Positions 16,087 to 26,239 are shown, counted from the stretch's first letter. The stretch: 35,316 nucleotides of DNA from Alphaproteobacteria bacterium (GCA_004356985.1 SMXQ01000038.1:1-35316), one strand, 5' to 3'. Notes: generated by a model not told the origin, from the sequence alone. Made by a program: numbers and translations.

Positions 16087-17218
16087 ATGAAAGCCGAGAT
16101 CGAAGCCATCGTCACCGAGACCAGGCAGTCCTTCGAACTGCTAAGGAGGTTTCTTTGACTGGGACAACGCGCTCGAGGCCTTGGCCGTGTTGAACGCCAA
16201 AGCCGAAGACCCCGACCTGTGGTCCGATCAGGCCGAGGCCCAGCGGGTCATGCGCGAGCGCACCCGGCTCGAGCACCAGCTCGGCGCGTTTTCCAAGCTG
16301 GAAAGAGAATTCAACGATCATCTGGAACTGCTGGAGATGGCCGAGGCCGAGGGCGACCAAGCGATCGCCTCTGAAACGGAAAAGGCGCTTGTCGCCTTGC
16401 GCCGCCATGTGGCCAAGCTTGAAATCGAAAGCCTGTTGTCGGGCGAAGCCGACGGCAATGACTGCTTTCTCGAGGTCCACGCCGGGGCGGGGGGAACCGA
16501 ATCCCAAGATTGGGCGGCAATGCTGGCGCGCATGTACCTGCGCTGGGCCGAGGCCCACGACTATGGCGTCGAATGGATCGAGGAAAGCCCGGGCGAAGAG
16601 GCCGGGCTGAAATCGGCCACCTTGCGCATTTCGGGTTCCAACGCCTATGGCTGGCTCAAGACCGAAAGCGGCGTCCACCGCCTGGTGCGCATTTCACCCT
16701 ATGATTCGGCGTCGCGGCGGCATACCAGTTTCGCCAGCGTCGGCGTCTATCCGGTGATCGACGAAACCATCGAGATCGAGATCAACGACAAGGACCTCAG
16801 GGTCGATACCTATCGCGCCTCGGGCGCCGGCGGCCAACATGTCAACAAGACCGATTCGGCGGTGCGCCTCACCCATCTGCCCACCGGCATCGCCGTGCAG
16901 TGCCAGAGCGATCGCTCCCAGCACCGCAACCGGGCGGCGGCCATGGACATGTTGCGGGCCCGGCTCTATGAACTCGAGCTGCAAAAGCGCGAGGAACAGG
17001 CGCAAAACGTTCGCGACGCCAAGTCCGAGATCGGCTGGGGCCACCAGATCCGGTCCTATGTCCTGCACCCCTACCAGATGGTCAAGGATCTGCGCACCGG
17101 GGTGGAAAAGGGCAACGCCCAGGGTGTGCTTGATGGCGACCTCGACGATTACCTGGCCGCGGCGCTGTCCCACAAAATCGGCGGCGCCGCCGGCGCCGAG
17201 GACACCGGCGACGGTTAA
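16087..17218 (+). CDS. prfB: peptide chain release factor 2, with programmed +1 frameshift
   Basis: RF2 terminates translation at UGA and UAA. The first frame (16087-16155) encodes 23 residues, [11 protein letters not shown]...LLRRFL, and stops at in-frame TGA 16156-16158. A +1 shift resumes at GAC 16157, giving a total of about 376 residues, the usual RF2 length. The body has the SPF tripeptide equivalent SPY within [11 protein letters not shown], and the peptidyl-tRNA hydrolysis GGQ motif in [17 protein letters not shown]. The start has no strong SD. It lies 81 nt after the PBP gene. The coordinates include the shift; a plain ORF call would miss the N-terminus. Confidence 0.95.
16144..16159 (+). 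promoter_or_regulatory. RF2 programmed +1 frameshift site
   Basis: AGGAGG (16144-16149), a 3-nt spacer TTT, then CTT TGA C. This is the canonical RF2 autoregulatory slip site: the internal Shine-Dalgarno stretches the ribosome, slow reading of UGA when RF2 is scarce favours tRNA-Leu slipping from CUU to UUU, and translation continues in the +1 frame at GAC. Confidence 0.96.
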
Positions 17219-17260
17219 AGCATTTTCCAGTCAAATTGAACCATTTGACTGGAAAGTGCT
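17219..17260. repeat. long intergenic palindrome, dispersed-repeat type, possible bidirectional terminator
   Basis: AGCATTTTCCAGTCAAAT (17219-17236) pairs with ATTTGACTGGAAAGTGCT (17243-17260) through 18 positions with one G-T, around the loop TGAACC. It starts directly after the prfB stop and abuts the stop of the opposing DUF455 gene. Very similar AT-rich palindromes are, from memory, dispersed between genes in many alphaproteobacterial genomes. Here it also suits a shared transcript end. It is clearly lower in GC than its surroundings. Confidence 0.8.
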
Positions 17261-18085
17261 CTAGCGGCGCGCCGGCGTGCCCGCCCTATCCGGGGATGAC
17301 ACCAATTCCAACCACCCGGCATCGAAGCCCGCCGCCAGCCGCGCCGCCTGATTGAACGGCGGCTTGATTTTCCCCTTGTAGCGCGTGCGCACCAGCCCGG
17401 CCCAGGCGGCCGGCGGGTCCATCCCGCGGCGTTCGGCGACCCATCGGAACCAACGCCACCCGGCCGCCACATGGCGGATTTCCTCTTCCAGGATAAGCTC
17501 CAGCATGGCCGCCCCTTCGCCATCGCCATGGCCGCGAAGCCGGGTGATCATGCCCGGCGTCACGTCGAGCCCACGCGCTTCCAGCACCAGGGGCACCACG
17601 GCGAGACGGGCCAACAAATCGTCGGAGGTCGCCAATGCCGCTTCCCACAGGCCGTCATGGGCGGGAAGATCGCCGTAGGCCGCACCGAAGGCCTGGAGGC
17701 GGCCTTCCAGGAGTTCGAAATGATGGGCTTCCTCGGCGCCGATGCGCGCCCACTCGGCGTAAAACGCCCAGGGTAGCGCCGGGTCGGCAAACCGGGCGAT
17801 CAGGTCGAAGGCGAGATCGATGGCGTTGAGCTCGATATGGGCCAGCGCGTGGTAGAGCGCGATACGCCCCGCCCGGGATCCGGCGGCCCGCCGCCGCGCC
17901 ATGTGCCTGGGTGCGCAAAGCCGCGGCCGGGTGGGCCGGCCCGGGCGGGGCGGCGCCGCGGCAAGGCCGATTTCGGCGATGGTGCCGGCCGCCACGGATC
18001 GCCCGCATGCTTTGGCCAAGCGGACCTTTCCCATGGGTTCCGGGCAGTCGAGAACCGCCCTCGCGGCGTCGGTGACGCTGATCAT
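17261..18085 (-). CDS. DUF455-family ferritin-like protein
   Basis: The 274-residue protein is of the DUF455 family, which has a ferritin-like four-helix bundle. Likely metal-ligand motifs are ALAHIELNAIDLAFDL, IGAEEAHHFELLEGRL and LILEEEIRHVAAGWRWF, each carrying the E/H spacing of di-iron helices. The C-terminus has KGKIKPPFNQAARLAAGF, also conserved in the family. MISVTDAARAVLDCPEP at 18085 is the preferred start; an upstream in-frame start at 18136 adds a poor N-terminus. Function is unknown; oxidoreductase or tRNA-hydroxylase-like activity can only be guessed from the fold. The gene converges on prfB. Confidence 0.8.
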   Translation of the reverse strand: MISVTDAARAVLDCPEPMGKVRLAKACGRSVAAGTIAEIGLAAAPPRPGRPTRPRLCAPRHMARRRAAGSRAGRIALYHALAHIELNAIDLAFDLIARFADPALPWAFYAEWARIGAEEAHHFELLEGRLQAFGAAYGDLPAHDGLWEAALATSDDLLARLAVVPLVLEARGLDVTPGMITRLRGHGDGEGAAMLELILEEEIRHVAAGWRWFRWVAERRGMDPPAAWAGLVRTRYKGKIKPPFNQAARLAAGFDAGWLELVSSPDRAGTPARR

Positions 18086-18211
18086 TGCGGGCCGCCTTCC
18101 GGGGGAGGAGGCCGGTTTCCGCGCCTGGGCCGGCACCGGGCCGGGTGTTGGCTGGCCAAGGACGCGGGTCTCAGGCTAAATTGCGGTGACGAATCAGCAA
18201 AGGGGGACACC

Positions 18212-18619
18212 ATGCACAAGAAACTCGCACCGGAAAAACTTAGGATCAATCCCAATTACAGCCAGGGGATCGAAACCGCCCCGGGCATGCGGATCGTCGC
18301 CGTGGCCGGCCAGACCGGCCAGGGCCGTGACGGCTCCATCCCCGAAGGCATGGGCGCCCAAGCCGACCGCGCCTGGGCCAATGTGATGACGGTGCTGGCC
18401 GAGGCCGGAATGGGCGCCGAGCACATCATCCACTACACCTCGTTTCTGGTCGCCGGCGCCGATCCCGCGCCCTATGACGAGGCCCGGTTGCGCCATCTGG
18501 GCGATGCCCGGCCGGCCTCGACCAAGGTGTTCATCTCGGGCCTGGCGCGGCCCGGGCTGCTGTGCGAGGTCCAGGCCTTCGCCGCGGCGCCCGCCAATCC
18601 TGAGGAACCCGTGGTCTAG
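18212..18619 (+). CDS. RidA/YjgF-family protein
   Basis: The 135-residue small trimeric-type enzyme starts at ATG 18212 with AAGGGGG upstream. It has the family pattern: N-terminal NPNYSQGIETAPGMRIVAVAGQTG, then the helix ADRAWANVMTVLAEAGMGAEHIIHYTSFLV, and the C-terminal STKVFISGLARPGLLCEVQAFAA, where the expected substrate-binding arginine and CEVQAFA glutamate appear. RidA members hydrolyse reactive enamine/imine intermediates of PLP enzymes; this one belongs to a divergent branch, so substrate is unassigned. It faces glnE. Confidence 0.82.
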   Translation: MHKKLAPEKLRINPNYSQGIETAPGMRIVAVAGQTGQGRDGSIPEGMGAQADRAWANVMTVLAEAGMGAEHIIHYTSFLVAGADPAPYDEARLRHLGDARPASTKVFISGLARPGLLCEVQAFAAAPANPEEPVV

Positions 18620-18691
18620 CCGCTTGACCGGGCCCCCCGGGCGCCGGCCCATGAGACGATAATCCCGGCCCGGCGGATCGATAATCCCGGC

Positions 18692-21655
18692 TCAGGAATC
18701 CTTGGCCGCGGGGATGGCATGGGGATCGCCGATCAGGGCGATGAAGGCGGCGCGGACCTGGGCCGCGGTGGCCGCCATCTGGTGCTTCAGGGCGGCGAAA
18801 TCCTCCATCCCCGTGGCCCGCACCAATGCCGCCTTGAGCCCGTCGGACGCCGCCTCTTCGTCGAACGGGCCCTCCACCGTGAAGCGCAGCATGCCCTGTA
18901 TGGTGCGCCACAGTTTACCCCCGGCGACCAGCATATTCGCGGTCTCGGCATCGAGAAATTGGGCCGCGTTCAGGCGGGCCAGCGCCGCGCCGGTATTGCA
19001 CTCGAGGACGGTCGCGTGGTCCCAGGCGTGGCGCAGCTGCAGGTATTGGGCGATGAATTCGATATCCATGAGTCCGCCGCTGGCGTATTTGACATCCCAT
19101 GGACTCGACGGCGGATGGGCCTCGGCGACGCGTAGGCGCATTTCGACGACATCGGTCTTCAGTTTCCCGTGATCCCGCCGGGCGGTCAGGATGGCGCCGA
19201 TGGCCTGCTCGATCCTGCCGGCGAGCGGCGCCGGCCCGGCGATAATCCGCGCCCGGGTCAGGGCCATGTGTTCCCAGGTCCAGGCCTGGCGGTCCTGGTA
19301 GCCGATGAAGGCGGCGAGGCTGGAGGCGATGGGCCCGGCATCCCCCGAGGGGCGCAGGCGCATGTCGACTTGGTAGAGCAGGCCTTCGGCGGTGGGCGCG
19401 GACAGGGCGGTGATCAACTGTCGGGAAAAGCGCGCGAAATACTGGCTCGGTGAAAGCGGCGCCGCGCCGTCGGATACGGCGCCGCCATCCTCGCCGGGCA
19501 CCGCATCGTCGTAGATAAACAACAAATCCAGATCGGAATTCTCGGTGATCTCCCGGCCGCCCAGCTTGCCCAAGGCCACCACCGCGAGACCCTGCCCCGA
19601 GAGGCATCCGTGCTTGGCTTCGAATTGCTTCATGACGGTGGCGTAAAGGGACTCGACCTCGACCTCGGCGAGGTCGGTCAGGGCCGCCCCCGACCGGTCG
19701 GCATCGAGCATGCCGTTGATGATCTGCATGCCGACCTGAAACTTGTGGTCGTTGGCGAAGCGGCGCGCCCGGTCGAGCACGTCCTCGAAATCGTGGGCCA
19801 TGGCGAGCACGGTCTTGAGGCCGTGGGCGAGCCCGGCGCGGGATTCCAGCGGCCCATAGAAATCCCCCGCCAGGACCCCGTCGAACAGCGATGGGTTGGC
19901 CGCCAGGTGGGCCGCGAGCTTGGGGCCCGATCCCATGATTTCCGCCACCAGGGAAAGCAGCCCGGGATTGGCGAGGAACAGGGAGAAAAGCTGCACCCCG
20001 GCGGGCAGGTTGGATAGGAAGGTGTCGAAATTCTTGAACGCGGCGTCGGGATTCACGGTTTTTCCCAGCGCTTCCAAAAGCCCCGGGCCCAGTTCGGTCA
20101 GCAGTTCCCGGGCCCGGGCGCTGCGCGTCGCGCGGTGGCGTCCGCGGTGCCAAGAGCGGACGCGCTCGGAAATCATGGAGCCTTCCTCGAAACCCATCCG
20201 GGCCAATGTCGCGAGGGTCTCGGGGTCGTCCTCGCCGCCGGTGAATACGAGATTTCCGGGGCCCGAAAGCGACGCGGATTCTTCGAACAGATGGGCGTAG
20301 TGATGCTCGACCCGGCCCAAATGCTCCCTCAGTTTGCGGGCGAAGGGCTCGGTCCCGTCGTAGCCGAGAAATACCGCGAATTTGGCGAGATCATCGGCAT
20401 CTTCGGGAAGGCTGTGGGTCTGGCGGTCGTCGACCATCTGCAGGCGATGCTCGGCGGTGCGCAGGAAACGGTAAGCCGCGATCAAGTCTTTAGCGACGTC
20501 CGCGGACACGCGGTTCTCTTGGGCCAGCGCCGTCAGGGTGGCGACGGTGGCCGGCGAGCGGAGCGCGGGCACGCGGCCGCCCCAGATCAGCTGCTGGGTC
20601 TGGGCGAAGAATTCGATCTCGCGGATGCCGCCGCGACCGAGCTTGAGGTTATGGCCGGCGACGGCGATTTCGACGCCGCCCCAATGGGCGTTGATCTGGC
20701 GCTTGATGGAATGAATGTCCTGGATCGCCGCGAAATCCAGGTTCTTGCGCCACAGAAACGGTTCCAGATGCCTGAGGAAACGCGCTCCCGCCTCGGTGTC
20801 TCCGGCCACCACCCGGGCCTTGATCAGGGCCGCGCGTTCCCAGTTCTGGCCGGTGCTTTCGTAATAGGCCTCCGCCGCCGCGATGGAAACCGCGATGGGG
20901 GTCGAGCCCGGGTCGGGCCGCAGCCGAAGGTCGGTGCGAAAGACGTAGCCGTCCCGGGTCCGGGATTCCAGCATGTTGACGAGGTCGCGCACCATGCGGA
21001 CGAAGAATCGCGGCACGTCCTGGGCCCCCGTATAGGCGAGACGGTGGGGATCGTAAAAGGCGATTAGGTCGATATCGCTGGAATAATTGAGCTCATGGGC
21101 GCCGAGCTTGCCGAGACCGAGGATGAATAGGCCGGCTTCGCGTTCCGGCGCATCCGCGTCCCGGGGCGCGATCTCTCCGGCCGCCGCCGCGCCCGCCAAC
21201 AGCGACCGCAACGCGGCGCCGACCGCGAGATCGGCGAAACGGCTGAGCGCGCCGGTCACCTCGGCCAGGTCCCAGGCGCCGGAGATATCGGCCATGGCGA
21301 TCACCAACGCGGCGCGCCGCCGGGCGATGCGCAAACGGCGCATGATGTCTTCGCCGGCGTCTTGATCGTCGAGCGTGGCCAGGGCGGTGGCCAACGCCGG
21401 TTCGACGCCGGTCTCGCAAATCAAGCGAACAAAGGCGGGTTCGGCGAGCATGCACCGTGTCAGCCATGGGCTGTTGCCGAAAATTGCGGCTAATAACGCT
21501 TTGCCCGCGGCCTGTTCCGCGAGATGCTTCATGAAGGCGCCGAGCCCCGGCTCAGAGGCCGCGGCACCAAGTTCCAGCCAGTGGGCGAGACCGGTTTGCA
21601 GCCGCTCTGAATCTGCAGGTTTCGGCAGGGCGGCGGGATCGGGTACAAAGGTCAC
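18692..21655 (-). CDS. glnE: glutamine synthetase adenylyltransferase/deadenylylase
   Basis: GlnE covalently adjusts glutamine synthetase in response to PII. The protein has two nucleotidyltransferase halves, each with the G-G-D/S-x-D signature: GLGKLGAHELNYSSDIDLI (N-terminal adenylyl-removing half) and ALGKLGGREITENSDLDLLF (C-terminal adenylylating half), each followed by LRLRP (TDLRLRPDPGSTP, VDMRLRPSGDAGP). Helical GlnD_UR_UTase-type segments follow each. GTG at 21655 gives MTFVPDPAALPKPAD, which fits the family N-terminus with GGGGA upstream, and a protein of 987 residues. An ATG at 21715 would add 20 unlikely residues. Confidence 0.95.
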   Translation of the reverse strand: MTFVPDPAALPKPADSERLQTGLAHWLELGAAASEPGLGAFMKHLAEQAAGKALLAAIFGNSPWLTRCMLAEPAFVRLICETGVEPALATALATLDDQDAGEDIMRRLRIARRRAALVIAMADISGAWDLAEVTGALSRFADLAVGAALRSLLAGAAAAGEIAPRDADAPEREAGLFILGLGKLGAHELNYSSDIDLIAFYDPHRLAYTGAQDVPRFFVRMVRDLVNMLESRTRDGYVFRTDLRLRPDPGSTPIAVSIAAAEAYYESTGQNWERAALIKARVVAGDTEAGARFLRHLEPFLWRKNLDFAAIQDIHSIKRQINAHWGGVEIAVAGHNLKLGRGGIREIEFFAQTQQLIWGGRVPALRSPATVATLTALAQENRVSADVAKDLIAAYRFLRTAEHRLQMVDDRQTHSLPEDADDLAKFAVFLGYDGTEPFARKLREHLGRVEHHYAHLFEESASLSGPGNLVFTGGEDDPETLATLARMGFEEGSMISERVRSWHRGRHRATRSARARELLTELGPGLLEALGKTVNPDAAFKNFDTFLSNLPAGVQLFSLFLANPGLLSLVAEIMGSGPKLAAHLAANPSLFDGVLAGDFYGPLESRAGLAHGLKTVLAMAHDFEDVLDRARRFANDHKFQVGMQIINGMLDADRSGAALTDLAEVEVESLYATVMKQFEAKHGCLSGQGLAVVALGKLGGREITENSDLDLLFIYDDAVPGEDGGAVSDGAAPLSPSQYFARFSRQLITALSAPTAEGLLYQVDMRLRPSGDAGPIASSLAAFIGYQDRQAWTWEHMALTRARIIAGPAPLAGRIEQAIGAILTARRDHGKLKTDVVEMRLRVAEAHPPSSPWDVKYASGGLMDIEFIAQYLQLRHAWDHATVLECNTGAALARLNAAQFLDAETANMLVAGGKLWRTIQGMLRFTVEGPFDEEAASDGLKAALVRATGMEDFAALKHQMAATAAQVRAAFIALIGDPHAIPAAKDS

Positions 21656-21738
21656 AGGTCCATTCCCCGGCGGGCGATTTCGCCGCACACTGCGCGAACT
21701 CTGCCAAGGGGTCAAGACCGGGGAAGGCGTGCATTTTC

Positions 21739-24700
21739 GTGATCAAGCGGTGTTTGAAGATCTTCGTCGAACTTGTCGCGATCAGCGTCGCGGGGCTGAC
21801 GGTGCTTGTCGCTTTCGCCGCCGTCCGGCTGTCCCAGGGGCCGATATCCCTGGACATCCTGACCCCCCATATCGAGCGGGGGCTCAATGCCGAGGGCGGG
21901 AATTTCAGGGTCACGTTGGGCGGTGCCGTGCTGGCCTGGTCCCAGGCCGACCGCGATCTCGACATCGTCGTGAAGAATGTCCGGGTGACCAACCGGCAAG
22001 GCGCCGAACAGGCCTATGTCCCGAAAATCGCCATGGGCCTGTCGATTCGCGCCCTGATCGGCGGTGAATTCAGGCCCACGCGCCTGGAGTTTTTCGGGCC
22101 CCGCCTGAAGCTGGTTCGCGGCGAGGACGGGCGCATCCAATTGGGCGCGCCGTCGCTGCGCCGGCCCGCGCCCACCAAGGGTGAAAGCACGGCCCAGGAG
22201 GCCAAAGACGGCGGCGCCCCGGCCATGGGCGGCGACATCACGGCGACGGTGCTGGGCTCCCTATTGACGCGTCCCGCCCCCGGCCATCCGCTGCGCTACC
22301 TGAGAAGCATCGCCCTGAGCGACGCGGCGCTGGAGTTCGTGGACAAACGCAACAATTTCCGCCTGACCTCGCCGGCCAGCGACCTGCTGTTGGTCCGCGA
22401 AAAGGACGGGATCGCCGTGTCCGCCAATTTGTCCCTGACGGCGGCCGGCGAAACCGCGCCGGTGAACATCACCGGCGGCTACCGGGCGGCGACCGAAAAA
22501 ATCCAGTTGACGGCCCGTTTCACCAATCTCGAGCTGGCGCGCCTGGCCAAGCTCAGCGCGGCGCTGGCGCCGCTCGAAGCCATCCGCTTTCCCGCCGACG
22601 GCGAATTGAGCCTCACCATGGACGCCGATGGGCGGATCGATGTGATCGCCCTCGAGGCCACGGCCGGCGCCGGAAAATTAGCTCTCAAGGGTCTCTATGC
22701 CAAGCCCATCGAGGTGCGCGCCATGCGTATCAAGGCGCGTGCCGATCAGGGCCTCAAGCGCTTCAAGCTCGATCATCTGACGGTGGATCTGGGGGGCCCG
22801 AGAATCGGCCTTTCCGGGCAGGCGGTGCGGAATGGCAAAATGACCTCGGTCACCCTCGACGTCACCGCCCGCGACGTGACCATTGCCGACCTGAAGCGGT
22901 TATGGCCCAAGGGGGTGGCGCCCGGCGCGCGTGAATGGATCACCGAGAACATCGTCCAAGGGAGGGTCGGGCGGGCCGATACCCGCGTCGAATTCACCTG
23001 GGCCCAGGGCGCGGACGGCAAACCCGGCGGGATCGATGTCCGCCGCCTGGAAGGGGGGTTCGATTTCGCCGACCTGACGATCCATTACCTCAAGCCGTTG
23101 CCGCCGATCATCGGGCTGACCGGGCGGGCCACGGTGAGCAAGGACGCGATCGTCTTCGAGGGCGGTTCGGCGCGCGTCGAGGGCCTGCGCCTGGACCACG
23201 GCAAGGTGCATCTCACCGGTCTCGACCGGGATCGTGAGCTCCTCAAGGTGGAGGCCGTCGCCAGGGGCCCCTTGCCGGCGGCACTGGCCCTTCTCAGCCA
23301 CCCCCGGCTCGACCTCCTCAAGGGCTTCGGCGTCGATCCCAGCGAGGTGAGGGGCGAAATGGCGGCCCGGTTTTCCATCGAACTGCCGCTTCTCAAGGTC
23401 GTGACATTCGATATGGTCGAGGTTGTGGCGGCCGTCAACCTGAGGGGCGTGAGGGTGCCCAAGGTGGCGCTCGGTGCCGATGTGACCGACGGCGATCTGA
23501 CCCTCCAGCTGGACAAGAGAGGGATGGATGTGACCGGTTCCATCCGTCTCGGCGGCGTGCGCGCCGATCTGGCCTGGACCGAGAACTTCTATTCCGGCGC
23601 GCGCTTCCGCGGCCGTTACGCGGTCAAGGGCGTGATCGACGATGCCGGGCGCAAAAGGCTGGGCCTGCCTTCGGGGCCGCATGTCACCGGGCCGCTGGGA
23701 TTTGACTTGGTGATCTCGCGGTTCGACGATAAACGGACGGACATTTCCGGCACCCTGGACGTCAAACAGGCGGCGCTGGTGTTCAATGAGATCGAATGGT
23801 CCAAGTCGCCCGGGATCGGCGGCTTCGCGCGATTTTCCCTGAATCTGCAGGACGACAAGATCCGCTTTATTCCCAACCTCAGCATCAAGGCCGGCGACCT
23901 CGATGCCCTTGGGTGGGTCCGCTTGGCCGCCGACGGGATCAGGGTCGAGAGTTTCGAGTTCTCCAAACTGATCTTCGGCGAGAGCGATATCCGCGTCTCG
24001 GGCCAGGCGAGGCCCGACGGCGGGCTCGACCTTTCGGTGACCGGCGCCATGATCGATATCCGGCCTTTCCTTGAATCGCGGCGCAAGGAGGGCGCCAAAA
24101 GGCCGCTTTCCATCGACGTCGACGTGGACGAGGCCCGTGTCGGACCGGGGCCGCCGATTTCCTCGGTAAAGGGGTCGCTGTCGCGCGGCACCGGCGATTG
24201 GCGCAACATGACCATCCGCGGCACCGTCGGGAAGAACCGCAAGCCGGTGCTGGTGCTCATTACGCCGGGCAAGGGCATGCGGAACCTGAACATCTCCTCG
24301 GGCGATGCCGGCGCGACCCTGCGGTCTCTCGACATCACCGAAGACATGGTCGGCGGGCGGCTGACCATCAGCGGCAAGTACGACGACACCAAGCCCGGGA
24401 GCCCGCTGACCGGCACGCTCCGGGTCAAGAAGTTTCAGATGGTGCGCGCGCCGCTGATGGCCAAGGTGCTGGGTGTGCTTTCCCTGGGCGGTGTCCTCGA
24501 CGCGCTTTCGGGCAAGGGCATCGCCTTCGATGAGGCCATCGTGCCCTTCACCATGACCGGCGACGACCTCAGGCTCAAGGAGGGCCGCGCCTATGGCGGG
24601 GCCTTGGGGTTCACCGCCAAAGGTTGGGTGGATTTGGAGAAGGATCAGTTGGACATTACCGGAACCGTCGTTCCGGCCTACACCTTCAACAAGCTGTTGG

Positions 24701-24957
24701 GGTACATTCCCCTGCTGGGGGGTCTCCTGGTCGGCGAGAAAGGTTCGGGCGTGTTCGCCGCCACCTACCGCATGCACGGCGCGCTGGCCAACCCCAAGGT
24801 CTCCCACAACCCGCTGGCGACCCTGGCGCCCGGGTTCCTGAGAGGCTTGTTCAATATCTTCGGCCAGCCCTCGAAAAAACCCCCCGCCGAGGAAAAAAAG
24901 TCATCTCCCGCGCGCCTCCCGCCGCCGCAAACGCCGTCGCGCGCCGGTCAGGAGTGA
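21739..24957 (+). CDS. large AsmA/DUF3971-type envelope protein
   Basis: The 1072-residue protein starts at GTG 21739 with a single N-terminal membrane helix (VELVAISVAGLTVLVAFAAV). Long beta-rich repeats of alternating polar and hydrophobic residues follow. The central DUF3971-like region contains LWPKGVAPGAREWITENIVQGRV, and the AsmA-like C-terminus has DEAIVPFTMTGDDLRLKEGR, KGWVDLEKDQLDITGTVVP and YTFNKLLGYIPLLGGLL. This is the YhdP/TamB-like superfamily, proposed to bridge the periplasm for lipid transport to the outer membrane. The C-terminal tail is proline/lysine-rich. The gene is divergent from glnE with a roughly 80-nt spacer. Confidence 0.85.
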   Translation: MIKRCLKIFVELVAISVAGLTVLVAFAAVRLSQGPISLDILTPHIERGLNAEGGNFRVTLGGAVLAWSQADRDLDIVVKNVRVTNRQGAEQAYVPKIAMGLSIRALIGGEFRPTRLEFFGPRLKLVRGEDGRIQLGAPSLRRPAPTKGESTAQEAKDGGAPAMGGDITATVLGSLLTRPAPGHPLRYLRSIALSDAALEFVDKRNNFRLTSPASDLLLVREKDGIAVSANLSLTAAGETAPVNITGGYRAATEKIQLTARFTNLELARLAKLSAALAPLEAIRFPADGELSLTMDADGRIDVIALEATAGAGKLALKGLYAKPIEVRAMRIKARADQGLKRFKLDHLTVDLGGPRIGLSGQAVRNGKMTSVTLDVTARDVTIADLKRLWPKGVAPGAREWITENIVQGRVGRADTRVEFTWAQGADGKPGGIDVRRLEGGFDFADLTIHYLKPLPPIIGLTGRATVSKDAIVFEGGSARVEGLRLDHGKVHLTGLDRDRELLKVEAVARGPLPAALALLSHPRLDLLKGFGVDPSEVRGEMAARFSIELPLLKVVTFDMVEVVAAVNLRGVRVPKVALGADVTDGDLTLQLDKRGMDVTGSIRLGGVRADLAWTENFYSGARFRGRYAVKGVIDDAGRKRLGLPSGPHVTGPLGFDLVISRFDDKRTDISGTLDVKQAALVFNEIEWSKSPGIGGFARFSLNLQDDKIRFIPNLSIKAGDLDALGWVRLAADGIRVESFEFSKLIFGESDIRVSGQARPDGGLDLSVTGAMIDIRPFLESRRKEGAKRPLSIDVDVDEARVGPGPPISSVKGSLSRGTGDWRNMTIRGTVGKNRKPVLVLITPGKGMRNLNISSGDAGATLRSLDITEDMVGGRLTISGKYDDTKPGSPLTGTLRVKKFQMVRAPLMAKVLGVLSLGGVLDALSGKGIAFDEAIVPFTMTGDDLRLKEGRAYGGALGFTAKGWVDLEKDQLDITGTVVPAYTFNKLLGYIPLLGGLLVGEKGSGVFAATYRMHGALANPKVSHNPLATLAPGFLRGLFNIFGQPSKKPPAEEKKSSPARLPPPQTPSRAGQE

Positions 24958-24985
24958 GGCAAAATGCGGGGCGTCGAAACGCCGG

Positions 24986-26239
24986 TCAGACCGGGCGCAC
25001 CAGGGCGTGGCGTTTGCGGCCGGCCGACAGTTTGATCACCCCGTCGCCGGTCTTCTGGTCAAGGGTGACCAGATCTTTTTCGCTCGCCACACGCTGGTCG
25101 TTGACGCGTGCGCCGCCGCCCTTGATCAGGCGCCGGGCCTCGGAATTGCTGGTGGCCAGGCCGGCGCGGCGGAACAACTCGAAGGCGGCGATGCCTGCCC
25201 TCAGTTCCGCCTCGGCCACCTCGATGGTGGGAAGCCCTTTACCGAGAGCGCCTTCCTCGAAGGTCTGGCGTGCGGTTTCCGCCGCCGCCTCGGCCGCGCC
25301 GCGCCCGTGGGCCAGCGCCGTCGCCTGATTGGCCAGCAGCTTCTTGGCTTCGTTCAATTCGGCCCCTTCCAGCGCTTCCAGTTTGACGATCTCATGGAGC
25401 GGCAGTTCGGTGAACAGGCGCAGGAAACGGCCGACGTCGGAATCCTGGGTATTGCGCCAGAACTGCCAGTAATCGTAGCTGCCCAACCGGTCCTGGTTGA
25501 GCCACACCGCGCCCCTGGCGGTCTTGCCCATCTTCTCGCCGCCGGCGGTGGTGATCAGCGGCGAGGTGAGGCCGTAGAGCGCCCGGTCGTCGGCCCGGCG
25601 GCCCAACTCGACGCCGTTGACGATATTGCCCCATTGGTCGGAACCGCCCATCTGCAGGATGCAGCCGTGGCGCCGGGCCAGTTCCAGGAAGTCGTAGGCC
25701 TGGAGGACCATGTAATTGAACTCAAGGAAGCTGAGCGGCTGCTCGCGTTCCAGGCGGAGCTTCACGGAGTCGAAGCCCAGCATGCGGTTGACCGAAAAAT
25801 GGCGCCCGTAATCGCGCAGAAAATCGATGTAACCGAGCGCCTCCAGCCATTGGGCGTTGTCCAGCATGACGGCGTCGGTGGGGCCGTCGCCGAAGCTGAG
25901 GAAACCTTCAAAAATGCTTTTGATGCCGGCCATGTTGGCGGCGATATCGGCCTCGGACAGGATTTGCCGGCTTTCGTCCTTGCCCGACGGATCGCCCACC
26001 TTGGTGGTGCCGCCGCCCATCAGCACGATGGGCTTGTGGCCGGTCTTCTGCAAATGCCGGAGCAGCATGATCGGCACCAGAGAGCCCACATGCAGGCTCG
26101 GCGCGGTGCAGTCAAAACCGATATAGGCGGTGACCACGCCGGCGGAGAGCGCCGCGTCCAAGGCTGCGGTGTCGGTGCATTGATGAACGAAGCCGCGTTC
26201 GGTCACGGTGTTCAGGAATTCGCTCTTGACCGCTGCCAT
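24986..26239 (-). CDS. tyrS: tyrosyl-tRNA synthetase
   Basis: The 417-residue class Ic synthetase charges tRNA-Tyr. The HIGH-type motif appears as LHVGSLVP, with [14 protein letters not shown] around residues 39-53. Tyrosine-site and tRNA-recognition segments follow: [40 protein letters not shown], and the KMSKS equivalent KMGKT in [15 protein letters not shown]. The C-terminal S4-like domain ([21 protein letters not shown]) is complete. KMGKT is a normal variant in the TyrRS group with GDPSGK. It is divergent from anmK. Confidence 0.96.
   Translation of the reverse strand: MAAVKSEFLNTVTERGFVHQCTDTAALDAALSAGVVTAYIGFDCTAPSLHVGSLVPIMLLRHLQKTGHKPIVLMGGGTTKVGDPSGKDESRQILSEADIAANMAGIKSIFEGFLSFGDGPTDAVMLDNAQWLEALGYIDFLRDYGRHFSVNRMLGFDSVKLRLEREQPLSFLEFNYMVLQAYDFLELARRHGCILQMGGSDQWGNIVNGVELGRRADDRALYGLTSPLITTAGGEKMGKTARGAVWLNQDRLGSYDYWQFWRNTQDSDVGRFLRLFTELPLHEIVKLEALEGAELNEAKKLLANQATALAHGRGAAEAAAETARQTFEEGALGKGLPTIEVAEAELRAGIAAFELFRRAGLATSNSEARRLIKGGGARVNDQRVASEKDLVTLDQKTGDGVIKLSAGRKRHALVRPV

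Noticed and set aside
18658-18691. GATAATCCCGGC repeated twice between RidA and glnE
   Set aside because: Only two 12-bp copies in a short convergent gap; no supporting structure.
22900-24807. 635-codon minus-strand frame within the AsmA-type gene
   Set aside because: Composition is typical of a reverse shadow and the plus-strand protein has clear family motifs over the same region.
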